Assembly (NCBI GenBank): GCA_946885545.1
Contig: CAMPGP010000023.1
Coordinates: forward strand, 1 to 15,079
From: an uncultured Altererythrobacter sp.
Lineage (GTDB): Bacteria > Pseudomonadota > Alphaproteobacteria > Sphingomonadales > Sphingomonadaceae
DNA length: 15,079 nt
Direction of reading: 5' to 3'
Shown: positions 1 through 6,756 of the stretch, piece after piece
How positions within the stretch are numbered: position 1 is the first letter of the stretch
Layout: each line of letters begins with the position of its first letter
Notes under the pieces: model-generated
Seen by the model: the letters and a program-made list of their open reading frames with translations, nothing else
Database searches by the model: none
What the model was told of the DNA's origin: nothing
Program-made: the position numbers and the translations under genes

Positions 1-178
1 CGCGGTCGACCGGGCCGATGCCCTGGACGACCTTCTCGTAGTTGATCCGCTTGCCGCTCGGCTCGTGGATCTGGTGGAAGCTGATCGTCGCGCCGGACTT
101 GGTCGCGGCATAGACCTCGACCGGGATCGACACGAGCGCGAGGCGGATCTGCCCCTGCCAATAGGCGCGTGCGGCCAT
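1..178 (-). CDS. ku: Ku-type DNA end-binding protein, N-terminal part (cut by window edge)
   Basis: Bacterial Ku homodimers bind broken DNA ends and recruit the ligase LigD for non-homologous end joining. Only the first 59 codons are visible, because the gene runs off the left edge. The translation opens with MAARAYWQGQIRLALVSIPV and continues through an AATKSGATISFHQIHEPSGK-type segment to a NYEKVVQGIGPVD segment. This is the characteristic opening of the prokaryotic Ku beta-barrel domain. The ATG at 178 is preceded by AGGAG about 10 nt upstream. The gene lies 29 nt downstream of the ccmA stop codon on the same strand, so the two may be co-transcribed, although no functional link is known. 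Whether ligD follows cannot be seen. The family call is confident from the N-terminus alone; integrity of the rest is unknown. Confidence 0.9.
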   Translation of the reverse strand, partial: MAARAYWQGQIRLALVSIPVEVYAATKSGATISFHQIHEPSGKRINYEKVVQGIGPVDR

Positions 179-207
179 GTGCGTATGACTCCTGTTTTCG
201 CCGGGAG

Positions 208-864
208 TCAGCGCGCGGGACGGGCGGTGGTTCCGGGCGCGGGCGGAACCATCCCGACGCTCGACATTTGTCTCGTTGTCTCAACCCGCCGCGCGGCTCG
301 CGCGATCTCGATCCGCGAGGCGTCGACAAGCGCGATCGGCTGGTGGGAGGCCACGATGCACAGCCCGCCGCTCGCGCGATGTTCCGCCAGCAGCGTCTCG
401 ACCAGCACGATCCCGGCGGTGTCGAGCCCGTTCAGCGGCTCGTCGAGCAGCCACACCGGCGCGCGCTGCGCCAGCAGCCGGGCGAGCGCGGCGCGCTTGG
501 TCTGGCCCGTCGAAAGATAGCGCACCGGCACGTCGGCGAGATCGGCGAGGCCGAGGCGCTCGGCATGCTCGTCGATCTCCGAACCGTCGAGCCGGGCCCA
601 GAATGCCAGCGCCCGGCCGAGCGGCAGCTGCGGGTCGAGCGCGTGGCGTTCGTCGAGCAGGCCGATCGCACCGTTCCGTTCGACCGATCCGGTGAACGGC
701 CTCAACAGTCCGGCGAGGATACGGATCAGGCTCGTCTTGCCGATCCCGTTTGGCCCCGCGACGTGGCACGCCTCGCCCGGCCCGAGCGCCAGCGAGACGC
801 CGCGGAACAGCACCCGGTCGCCGCGCCGGCAGGCAATGTCGGTCGCGGCGAGGTGCGCTTGCAT
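208..864 (-). CDS. ccmA: Heme exporter ATP-binding protein CcmA (cytochrome c maturation)
   Basis: This is the ATPase subunit of the CcmABCD complex, which releases holo-CcmE carrying heme for c-type cytochrome biogenesis; it works at the cytoplasmic face of the inner membrane. The 218-residue product has all ABC motifs: Walker A GPNGIGKTS (37-45), signature LSTGQ (118-122), Walker B VWLLDEP (137-143, D141 and E142) and the H-loop His174. The short length and the STGQTKRAALARLL signature region are typical of CcmA rather than of a general transporter ATPase. The ATG at 864 is chosen because the family N-terminus begins there; the frame stays open upstream only by chance, and no clear Shine-Dalgarno sequence precedes it. 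The C-terminal 25 or so residues are Pro/Arg-rich and look unstructured. Downstream is ku, not ccmB. Codons 30-36 contain a 22-bp segment repeated in the dehydrogenase at 1756-1777. Confidence 0.92.
   Translation of the reverse strand: MQAHLAATDIACRRGDRVLFRGVSLALGPGEACHVAGPNGIGKTSLIRILAGLLRPFTGSVERNGAIGLLDERHALDPQLPLGRALAFWARLDGSEIDEHAERLGLADLADVPVRYLSTGQTKRAALARLLAQRAPVWLLDEPLNGLDTAGIVLVETLLAEHRASGGLCIVASHQPIALVDASRIEIARAARRVETTRQMSSVGMVPPAPGTTARPAR
758..779. repeat. 22-bp exact direct repeat, copy 1 (inside ccmA)
   Basis: These 22 bases recur exactly at 1756-1777 in the same orientation; the match starts GCGACGTGGCACG on the plus strand, and the first flanking base differs on each side. 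Here the repeat lies in its expected context: it encodes the GEACHVA residues just before the CcmA Walker A loop, a position where the family has a similar GEA-x-x-V segment. This copy is therefore more likely the source than the target. Confidence 0.9.
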
Positions 865-912
865 GGCATGGCCGACTAAGCGAAAGCGCCCAGCGGAACA
901 AGGAGACACGAA

Positions 913-1203
913 ATGGCCGTTGCCCGGCTCACCGATTCCGAACGCGAAGACCTGCTGCGCGCGCACCCCGACTGGTCGCTTGCGCGCGAGGGCGCGGCGA
1001 TAGAGCGGACGTTCAAGTTCGCCGATTTCAACGAAGCGTTCGGCTTCATGACCCGCGTCGCGCTGCTCGCCGACAAGGCCGACCACCACCCGGAGTGGTT
1101 CAACGTCTACAACCGGGTCGAAATCACGCTCACCACCCACGACGCCGACGGGCTGTCGCGGCGCGACGCCGACATGGCGACGGCGATCGACGCGCTGGTC
1201 TGA
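913..1203 (+). CDS. phhB: Pterin-4a-carbinolamine dehydratase
   Basis: The enzyme dehydrates 4a-hydroxytetrahydrobiopterin (pterin-4a-carbinolamine) so that the cofactor of aromatic amino acid hydroxylases, such as phenylalanine hydroxylase, can be recycled; it is a small cytoplasmic protein. The 96-residue product has the usual family length and the active-site block DKADHHPEW (residues 54-62, His58 and His59), followed by His76 and Asp85 in the expected spacing. The ATG at 913 has a strong AAGGAG ribosome binding site 7-12 nt upstream. The gene is divergent from ccmA with only 48 bp between the start codons, so both promoters must overlap or lie in the neighbouring coding sequence. Its stop codon abuts the stop codon of the convergent dehydrogenase with no gap. 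No phenylalanine hydroxylase gene is in view, so the actual substrate partner is unknown. Confidence 0.93.
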   Translation: MAVARLTDSEREDLLRAHPDWSLAREGAAIERTFKFADFNEAFGFMTRVALLADKADHHPEWFNVYNRVEITLTTHDADGLSRRDADMATAIDALV

Positions 1204-2010
1204 CTATCGCCCCAGCGGCCGCGAGGTGTTGCGCGCCATCTTGCGCACGCGGCCCGGCAGCCAGCGCGAGGCGAAGGCGAGGCGGCGCGCGGTCTGGCCG
1301 ACCAGCGTATGCAGGCGCTCCCCATGAACCGCGTCCCATGCGGCCTGCGCGACGTCGCCGACCGGGGTGATCTCCAGCCCCGCGGCCTTCACCCGGTCGC
1401 GGATCGCCTCGTTGCTCTGCTGGTTGGGGGCATGTTCGAGCAGTGGAGTGTCGATGAAGCCGGGGCACAGGCTGCGGACCTTGATCCCGAATTCGGCCCA
1501 TTCGGCGTCGAGTGCCTCGGTCATCCCGCGCACGCCGAACTTGGTCGCCGAATAGACCGAAGCGCCGCTGGTGCCGTAGATTCCCGCCGCGCTCGCGGTG
1601 TTGAGCAGGCAGCTGCCCGGCGCGGATTTCTTCAGCCATGGCAACGCGGCCTGCGCGCCGTAGATCACGCCCTTGAGGTTGATGTCGATGCAGCGGTCGA
1701 TCTCTTCGGTGGAGTTGTCCGACAGGGATCCGCCGAGCGGAATGCCGGCAGTCCGGCGACGTGGCACGCCTCGCCCGCCCGCCGCGGTCGCGAACGATGC
1801 CAGCGCAGTATCCCAGCCGGCGCGGTCGCGCACGTCGAACTTGTGCGAATAGGTGAAGCCATGGCCGATCCCGGCGAGCGTTTGCTGCATCCCCGCGGCA
1901 TCGATGTCGCCTACGCCCACGAACCAGCCGCGCTCGCCGAACAGCTGCGCGATCGCCCGCCCGATGCCCGACCCGCCGCCGGTGATGAAGATCGCCTTGC
2001 GTTCGGCCAC
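1204..2010 (-). CDS. Short-chain dehydrogenase/reductase with a replaced NNAG motif
   Basis: A 268-residue NAD(P)-dependent oxidoreductase of the classical SDR fold; substrate unknown. Visible are the dinucleotide-binding TGGGSGIG (10-17), an acidic residue after beta-2 (GDID, 35-38) that suggests NAD preference, Asn111, catalytic Ser140 (NTAS), and Tyr153/Lys157 in YSATK. The PG motif (LCPGFIDTP) follows. The C-terminal tail is rich in Arg and Trp. The start is GTG at 2010 behind a GGGAGAGGGA ribosome binding site. The oddity is at residues 81-87: where SDRs carry a beta-4 strand ending in NNAG (typically LDVLVNNAG), this protein reads GVPRRRTAG. The frame and spacing are preserved, so it looks like a block substitution, not an indel. 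The affected DNA is part of a 22-bp match to ccmA. The loss would be expected to weaken cofactor binding or folding, so the enzyme may be impaired. Confidence 0.9.
   Translation of the reverse strand: MAERKAIFITGGGSGIGRAIAQLFGERGWFVGVGDIDAAGMQQTLAGIGHGFTYSHKFDVRDRAGWDTALASFATAAGGRGVPRRRTAGIPLGGSLSDNSTEEIDRCIDINLKGVIYGAQAALPWLKKSAPGSCLLNTASAAGIYGTSGASVYSATKFGVRGMTEALDAEWAEFGIKVRSLCPGFIDTPLLEHAPNQQSNEAIRDRVKAAGLEITPVGDVAQAAWDAVHGERLHTLVGQTARRLAFASRWLPGRVRKMARNTSRPLGR
1756..1777. repeat. 22-bp exact direct repeat, copy 2 (inside the SDR gene)
   Basis: This is an exact match to 758-779 within ccmA, in the same orientation with starts 998 bp apart. Here it is out of context: on the minus strand it is read in a different frame from ccmA (GRGVPRR) and falls where the SDR family has the hydrophobic beta-4 strand leading to NNAG. 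The bases just after it (minus strand, 1755-1750) also do not encode Asn-Asn. Copying from ccmA by template switching, gene conversion or an assembly error would all leave this pattern. Confidence 0.88.
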
Positions 2011-2023
2011 GTCCGTCCCTCTC

Positions 2024-2061
2024 CCAAAAACAAGCCGCGCGGAGGATTACCCCCGCGCGGC
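2024..2061 (-). terminator. Factor-independent terminator of the S9 peptidase gene
   Basis: On the minus strand a perfect 9-bp GC-only stem, GCCGCGCGG (2061-2053) paired with CCGCGCGGC (2042-2034), encloses a 10-nt loop and is followed at once by TTGTTTTTG (2032-2024). It lies 28 nt past the peptidase stop codon. The T-tract ends 13 nt before the SDR start codon and almost touches its ribosome binding site, so the SDR must be expressed by read-through or from a promoter buried in this hairpin region. Confidence 0.85.
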
Positions 2062-2088
2062 CTGCTTTGCCAGCGCTTTACGTAAGCG

Positions 2089-4158
2089 TCAGCTGCCGAG
2101 AGCCGCTTCGAGCCCCTTCACGTGCTCCGCCCCTTCGACGATTTGCGCCGACGAGCTGCTCACGGTGTCGCCGATCGGTTCGGCGCGGCCGCCGAGACAG
2201 GTGGCGAGGAAGTTCTCGGTCACCGCGTTGAAAGCGATGTTGTTCGCCGGTGTGGCGAACCCGTGCCCCTCGTCGGGGAACAGCACATAAGTGACCGGGA
2301 TGTCGTCCGCCTTCATCGCAGCGACGATCTGGTCGCTTTCGGCCTGCTTGACCCGCGGATCGTTGGCGCCCTGGCCGATCAGCAGCGGCTTGACGATCTT
2401 GTCCGCCGAATAGAGCGGGCTGCGCTCCTTGAGCATGGCCAGGCCTTCGGGCGTGTTCGGGTCGCCCATCCGTTGGTGGAACTGCGCAATGATCGGCGCC
2501 CAGTAGGGCGGGATGGTCTCGAGCAACGTCTCGAGGTTCGACGGGCCCACGATATCGACCCCGCAGGCGAATTTCTCCGGCGTGAAGGTGAGGCCCGCGA
2601 GCGTGGCATAGCCACCGTAGGATCCGCCCATGATCGCGACCTTGTCGGGCGCGGTGATCCCTTCGGAGATCGCCCAGTCGGTGGCGTCGATCAGGTCGTC
2701 GTGCATCTTGCGACCCCATTGCAGGTCGCCCGCGGAGATGAAGTCCTTGCCGAATCCGGTCGAGCCGCGGAAGTTGACGCTCAGCACGGCGTAGCCGCGA
2801 TTTGCAAGCCACTGGTGATAGGCATTGAAGCCATATCCGTCGCGCGCCCAGGGGCCGCCGTGGACGACGAGAACCATCGGCACCGCCGCGCTCGGAACAC
2901 CATCGCCGTCGGGGTCGGAGCCCGGCGGGAGGGTCAGGTACGAAGGCAGCGTCAGCCCGTCGCGCGACTTGAGCTCGAGCGGGTGCATCGCCTGCAGCGG
3001 GGCGCCTGCGAGTTCAGGGCGCGCGGTGTAGAATTCGGTCAGCGCGCCGGCATCGCGATCGTAGATGTAGGTCTTGTTGGGCGCGGTCAGTGGGTCGTTC
3101 CACACGACCCACTTGCTGTCGTCCTCCGTGCGCGACTGAACGCCGAATTCGCCTTCGAGGCGCTCGTCGAGCCAGTCGAGCGATGCCTTGATCTCGGGGT
3201 CGATCGCGGTCCACTCGGTGGTGAGGTAGGTGAAGCTGTAGGCTTCGATCTCGCCGGTCTTGGGGTTCTGCATCGCGCCCCCGATGTCCGCCTTGTCGTT
3301 TTCCGCGATCACCGTGGTTTCGCCAGTCGCGACGTCCTGCGCGATCAGCGCGGCGGTGTTCCGGCCCCGGCTGTCGATCCAGTACATCGTCTTGCCGTCG
3401 GTGGTGAAGCCCGCGGGCTGGGTGGTGAGCGAATCCTCGAGCCCGGTGCTGGCGGTCGGTTCGGCCGCGATCTCGCCCTCCACGATCGGGAAGAAGTCCA
3501 TTCCGCCCGCTGCGTTCGGACGTATCGCCATCCTGAGGTCGAGGTTGTCGTCGGCGAGGAACCCGGCGTAGCCGTCGTTCTGTTGCACCAGCGTCAGTTC
3601 GCCGGTGTTGAGGTCGAGCATGTGCACGTCGTGATAGCGCGGATCGCGGTTGTTGACCCCGACCAGAACCTTGTCGCGCACCGTTTCCGACATCCCGACG
3701 AGCTGCACGCGGGTGTTTTCGAACGGGGTGAGGGTGGTCTCCTTGCCGGTGGTAACGTCGACGCCGTAAAGCAGATAGTTCTCGTCGCCGCCCTTGTCCT
3801 GGACGTAGAGCACGCTCTTGCTGTCGGGCGCCCAGAAATACTGCGGAATCGGCCGCTCGGTCGCGCCGGTCATCGCCTTGGCGGCCGACGGGTCGGAGAC
3901 GGGCGCGATCCACACGTTCATCACGCCGTCCTTCGGCGCGCGCCAGCTCAACCACTTGCCATCGGGGCTGATCTGGCCCGACGCGCGCGTCGGATTTCCG
4001 AACAGGTCCTCGCGCGGGATCAGCGGTGCGGCTGCGGCCGGCTTGGTCATGCTTTGGGTATTCTCCGAATGGTGATCGGCGAGCGCCGCCGATGTCGAGG
4101 TGAGCGCCAGGGTCGTGAGCGAGCAGGCGGCCAGAAAGCGTGTAAGCGAATAGTTCAT
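2089..4158 (-). CDS. Secreted S9-family serine peptidase (prolyl oligopeptidase / acylaminoacyl-peptidase type)
   Basis: A 689-residue exported peptidase likely acting in the periplasm on short or proline-containing peptides. Residues 1 to about 28 form a signal peptide: a basic start (MNYSLTRF), a hydrophobic core and an Ala-x-Ala-type cleavage site before DHHSE. The middle (about 45-410) has repeated WxxDSKxxxY/DGK-type blades of a beta-propeller. The alpha/beta hydrolase domain begins near HGGPWARDGYG and holds the catalytic triad Ser513 (GGSYGGY), Asp600 (ANDPRV) and His632 (EGHGF). The ATG at 4158 is chosen because GGGAGA lies 6 nt upstream and the signal peptide starts there; an in-frame ATG 10 codons earlier has no such site. 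The gene follows the glycosylase gene by 86 nt on the same strand and ends in a strong terminator. Its exact cleavage specificity cannot be read from the sequence. Confidence 0.93.
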   Translation of the reverse strand: MNYSLTRFLAACSLTTLALTSTSAALADHHSENTQSMTKPAAAAPLIPREDLFGNPTRASGQISPDGKWLSWRAPKDGVMNVWIAPVSDPSAAKAMTGATERPIPQYFWAPDSKSVLYVQDKGGDENYLLYGVDVTTGKETTLTPFENTRVQLVGMSETVRDKVLVGVNNRDPRYHDVHMLDLNTGELTLVQQNDGYAGFLADDNLDLRMAIRPNAAGGMDFFPIVEGEIAAEPTASTGLEDSLTTQPAGFTTDGKTMYWIDSRGRNTAALIAQDVATGETTVIAENDKADIGGAMQNPKTGEIEAYSFTYLTTEWTAIDPEIKASLDWLDERLEGEFGVQSRTEDDSKWVVWNDPLTAPNKTYIYDRDAGALTEFYTARPELAGAPLQAMHPLELKSRDGLTLPSYLTLPPGSDPDGDGVPSAAVPMVLVVHGGPWARDGYGFNAYHQWLANRGYAVLSVNFRGSTGFGKDFISAGDLQWGRKMHDDLIDATDWAISEGITAPDKVAIMGGSYGGYATLAGLTFTPEKFACGVDIVGPSNLETLLETIPPYWAPIIAQFHQRMGDPNTPEGLAMLKERSPLYSADKIVKPLLIGQGANDPRVKQAESDQIVAAMKADDIPVTYVLFPDEGHGFATPANNIAFNAVTENFLATCLGGRAEPIGDTVSSSSAQIVEGAEHVKGLEAALGS

Positions 4159-4182
4159 GTCAAGTCTCCCACCATTTTTGAC

Positions 4183-4192
4183 AAGCATGCTT
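4183..4192. promoter_or_regulatory. Perfect 10-bp palindrome upstream of the peptidase gene
   Basis: AAGCATGCTT is self-complementary and sits 25-34 bp before the peptidase start codon, in the only AT-richer stretch (about 4171-4230) between the peptidase and glycosylase genes. It is flanked on the minus strand by TTGATG and TTGTCA, which resemble -35 hexamers, but no convincing -10 box lies at the right distance. It could be an operator for a dimeric regulator. A single 10-bp palindrome can occur by chance, so this is a low-confidence call. Confidence 0.3.
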
Positions 4193-4244
4193 TACATCAA
4201 GTTTCGCTCCGGGTGAAGTTCGAAATTTATCTGTCGGGCCGGCC

Positions 4245-4862
4245 CTAGAGCGCGGGGTTGTTGTAGCTGTGCCAGGTCAGGATCGCGACCGCGCCGCGAT
4301 GCGGGCGCCAGTGCTCGGCCAGTGCGCGGGTGGCCTTTTCCGACGGGCGTTCCTCCAGCCCGAGGATCTTGCCGATCCCGGCCTGGACTGCGAGGTCGCC
4401 CGCGGGCCAGATGTCCGGGCGCCCTTCGGCGAACAGCAGGTAGACTTCAGCGGTCCAGCGGCCGATGCCCTTGATCTGCGTGAGCTCGGCGATCGCTTGC
4501 TCGTCGTCGGCGGGAAGGGCGTCGAAGTCGATCGAACCGGCGTCGACCAGCTCGCACAGGCTGCGCGCGTAGCCCTGCTTCTGGCGCGACAGCCCGCAGG
4601 CTCGCAGCGTGTCGAAATCGCGCGCCAGCAGATCGGCGGCGGGGATGTCGGGGCCCAGTTCGGCCTCCAGCTTTGCCCACATGCTCGATGCCGCGGCGAC
4701 CGAGACCTGCTGGCCGACGATCGCGCGCAGCAGGGTCTGGTATCCCGTGGGGCGGATGCGCGGCTCGGGGTAGCCGACCCGTTCCACCGCCTCGGCGACC
4801 TTCGGTTCGCGCGCGGCGACCGCATCGATCCCTTCGCGCAACTGCTCGCCCGTCAATCCCAT
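4245..4862 (-). CDS. AlkA-type DNA-3-methyladenine glycosylase (HhH-GPD family)
   Basis: Base excision repair enzyme that removes alkylated bases such as 3-methyladenine from DNA. The 205-residue product has the helix-hairpin-helix [13 protein letters not shown] (about 127-139), followed by PAGDLAVQ with the catalytic aspartate Asp156 at the family's usual distance after the hairpin. The segment [11 protein letters not shown] (44-54) is also typical of AlkA/MAG proteins. It is shorter than E. coli AlkA and lacks the N-terminal extra domain, as in many bacterial DNA-3-methyladenine glycosylase II-like proteins. The ATG at 4862 fits the family start; only a weak GAAGG precedes it. A longer in-frame TTG start at 4955 would overlap the divergent ferredoxin start codon and adds 31 residues without family features. 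The gene is divergent from the ferredoxin gene, with 92 bp between starts. Confidence 0.88.
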   Translation of the reverse strand: MGLTGEQLREGIDAVAAREPKVAEAVERVGYPEPRIRPTGYQTLLRAIVGQQVSVAAASSMWAKLEAELGPDIPAADLLARDFDTLRACGLSRQKQGYARSLCELVDAGSIDFDALPADDEQAIAELTQIKGIGRWTAEVYLLFAEGRPDIWPAGDLAVQAGIGKILGLEERPSEKATRALAEHWRPHRGAVAILTWHSYNNPAL

Positions 4863-4954
4863 CGCGTCCGCTTGCCTTCGCTCGTCCGATTGCCTTACAG
4901 GCGCGCGAAACGCGGCCCGTGTCGTGTCGCAGAGCCATAAGGGAAGTGTCCGCA

Positions 4955-5272
4955 ATGCCCAAGCTGATCGTGGTCAACCGCAGTGGGGAAGAAACGCCGG
5001 TCGACGTGGCCGACGGGCTGACCGTGATGGAGGCGATCCGCGACAACGGCTTCGACGAGCTGCTGGCGCTGTGCGGTGGCTGCTGCTCCTGCGCGACCTG
5101 CCATGTCCACGTCGATCCGGCCTTCAAGGACCGCCTGCCCGCCATCGGCGAGGACGAGGACGACCTGCTCGAATCGAGCGACCACCGCGACGAGAACTCG
5201 CGGCTGGGATGCCAGATCCCGTTCACCGCCGATCTCGATGGCCTCAAGGTCACGATCGCCCAGGAAGACTGA
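4955..5272 (+). CDS. [2Fe-2S] ferredoxin, adrenodoxin/putidaredoxin type
   Basis: A 105-residue electron carrier of the vertebrate/bacterial adrenodoxin class, which passes electrons from a ferredoxin reductase to acceptors such as cytochromes P450 or, in the isc-linked members, to iron-sulfur assembly. The four cluster ligands follow the C-x5-C-x2-C-x36-C pattern: Cys40, Cys46, Cys49 and Cys86 (in RLGCQIP). Two further cysteines, Cys43 and Cys44, lie inside the cluster loop ([10 protein letters not shown]), where a Gly-Ser or similar pair is more usual. The acidic stretch EDEDDLLES (67-75) matches the partner-binding helix of this class. The ATG at 4955 has AAGGGAAG upstream. No reductase, P450 or isc gene is next to it; neighbours are the divergent glycosylase gene and, 88 nt downstream, a cysteine synthase-like gene. 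The physiological partner is therefore unknown. Confidence 0.92.
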   Translation: MPKLIVVNRSGEETPVDVADGLTVMEAIRDNGFDELLALCGGCCSCATCHVHVDPAFKDRLPAIGEDEDDLLESSDHRDENSRLGCQIPFTADLDGLKVTIAQED

Positions 5273-5360
5273 CCGGCACGACAGATCGGCAAGGCTGGGT
5301 TCGCGCACCGAAACCGCATCTGCGTTGCGCCCGGCCGGGCGACGGCCTAGCTCCCCCACC

Positions 5361-6362
5361 ATGACAGCACCTGCCGCCCTCACCGATACCCTCGACCTCA
5401 TCGGCAACACCCCGCTCGTCCTGCTCAAGGGGCCGAGCGAGGCTGCCGATTGCGAGATCTGGGGCAAGTGCGAGTTCGCCAATCCCGGCGCCAGCGTGAA
5501 AGATCGCGCGGCGCTCGGCATCATCCGCGATGCCGAGGCGCGCGGCGAACTGAAGCCCGGCGGCTGCGTGGTCGAAGGCACGGCGGGCAACACCGGGATC
5601 GGCATCGCGCTCGTCGCCAATGCGCTCGGCTACCGCACGATCATCGTCATGCCTGACAACCAGAGCGCCGAAAAGATGGCGACCCTGCGCGCCCTCGGCG
5701 CGGAACTCGTCCTGGTGCCGCCGACCAAATATTCGGACTGCAACCACTTCGTGCACACCAGCCGCCGTCTGGCGGAGGAGACGGAGGGCGCGATCTGGGC
5801 CAACCAGTTCGACAACACCGCCAATCGCAAGGCGCACATCGAAGGCACCGCCGCCGAGCTGTGGGAGCAGATGGACGGCCGCATCGACGGCTTCACCTGC
5901 GCCGCGGGCACCGGGGGCACGATCGCAGGCGTCGGCATGGGCCTCAAGGAACGCGACGAGAAGATCACCATCGCGCTCACCGATCCGCACGGCGCAGCGC
6001 TTTACGAATACTACGCCCACGGCGAGCTCAAGGCCGAAGGCAGCTCGGTCGCCGAGGGTATCGGGCAGGGCCGGATCACCGGCAACCTCGAAGGCGCGCC
6101 GATCGATACGCAATTCCGGGTGTCGGATCAGGAAGGTCTCGAATGGGTCGCGCGGCTACTGCGCGAGGAAGGGCTGTGCCTCGGCCTGTCGTCCGGCATA
6201 AACGTCGCCGGTGCTATCGCGCTGGGGCGGCAGCTCGGCAAGGGATCGCGCGTGGCGACGATCCTGTGCGACACCGGCTTCCGCTATCTCTCGACGCTCT
6301 ATGACCGCGAATGGCTGGAATCGAAGGGCTTGCCGCCGTTCGAATGGCTCGAACGCGATTGA
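5361..6362 (+). CDS. Cysteine synthase-like PLP-dependent enzyme (O-acetylserine sulfhydrylase family)
   Basis: A fold-type II PLP enzyme that probably makes cysteine from O-acetylserine and sulfide in the cytoplasm. The 333-residue product has the PLP lysine Lys47 in NPGASVKDRAA, a substrate/cofactor loop EGTAGNTGIG (72-81) and the phosphate-binding GTGGT (183-187). The family's usual substrate loop is TSGNTG; here the Ser is replaced by Ala (TAGNTG), which is seen in some cysteine synthase-like subfamilies and leaves the exact substrate open; cystathionine beta-synthase-like or other beta-replacement activity cannot be excluded. The ATG at 5361 matches the family N-terminus (LDLIGNTPLV at 11-20); the frame is open far upstream by chance. 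The leader just before it, CTCCCCCACC, has no purine-rich ribosome binding site, which is unusual here. It lies 88 nt after the ferredoxin gene. Confidence 0.88.
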   Translation: MTAPAALTDTLDLIGNTPLVLLKGPSEAADCEIWGKCEFANPGASVKDRAALGIIRDAEARGELKPGGCVVEGTAGNTGIGIALVANALGYRTIIVMPDNQSAEKMATLRALGAELVLVPPTKYSDCNHFVHTSRRLAEETEGAIWANQFDNTANRKAHIEGTAAELWEQMDGRIDGFTCAAGTGGTIAGVGMGLKERDEKITIALTDPHGAALYEYYAHGELKAEGSSVAEGIGQGRITGNLEGAPIDTQFRVSDQEGLEWVARLLREEGLCLGLSSGINVAGAIALGRQLGKGSRVATILCDTGFRYLSTLYDREWLESKGLPPFEWLERD

Positions 6363-6393
6363 CGCGCGCGGGGCCCGGCGCGTAGGCAGAAGC

Positions 6394-6756
6394 ATGCGCA
6401 GCATCACCGACCTGATCGGCGGCCGCCGCGGCAACCGCGCGGACCCACCGGGCATGGAACTGACCGGCCGCCGGTCGGAATCGCTCTATCGGTTGCAAGT
6501 GGGCCTGTCGGGCATCGTCGCCATCGTCCTGATGGTCGCTCTCGCCAACGTGATCATGGAGCGTGCGAACCGGGCCGAGGCCAACAGCGTGCCCGACGCG
6601 GCAGCGACCGTGGCGCCCAGCCCCTCGCAAGTCCAGCAGAACGATCCGCTTGCCGATGCCGGGGTCGTGCCCGAGCTTCCGGCCAGCCCGACCCCCACGC
6701 CGACCGCTGCGCCACCGGCGGTGACCGGGCAGGTCGATGGCCTCGATACGCAATAG
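6394..6756 (+). CDS. Small single-pass membrane protein with a Pro-rich tail, unknown function
   Basis: A 120-residue protein I cannot assign to a named family. It has a short basic cytoplasmic N-terminus (about 1-35, with RRGNR and GRRS), one hydrophobic transmembrane helix (about 36-54, rich in Val, Ile, Leu and Ala) and an outer segment rich in Ala, Pro, Thr and Gln, including PTPTPTAAPPA, that looks disordered. The ATG at 6394 is preceded by AGGCAGAAG. It starts 31 nt after the cysteine synthase-like gene, and its last 20 nt overlap the start of the next gene, which is also a single-pass membrane protein. The overlap suggests coupled translation and a shared role. Placement just before the division and cell-wall cluster is suggestive only. 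Confidence 0.75.
   Translation: MRSITDLIGGRRGNRADPPGMELTGRRSESLYRLQVGLSGIVAIVLMVALANVIMERANRAEANSVPDAAATVAPSPSQVQQNDPLADAGVVPELPASPTPTPTAAPPAVTGQVDGLDTQ

Noticed and set aside
2122..4248. A 708-codon open frame on the plus strand opposite the S9 peptidase gene
   Set aside because: It mirrors a real gene with clear catalytic motifs; the product is Arg/Val/Gly-rich without domains, as expected of antisense frames in high-G+C DNA.
4863..4955. Longer glycosylase from a TTG at 4955
   Set aside because: It would overlap the first base of the divergent ferredoxin start codon and adds residues without family similarity.
5328..5341. 14-bp GC palindrome before the cysteine synthase-like gene
   Set aside because: It has no loop, consists only of G and C, and such palindromes are common by chance at this base composition.
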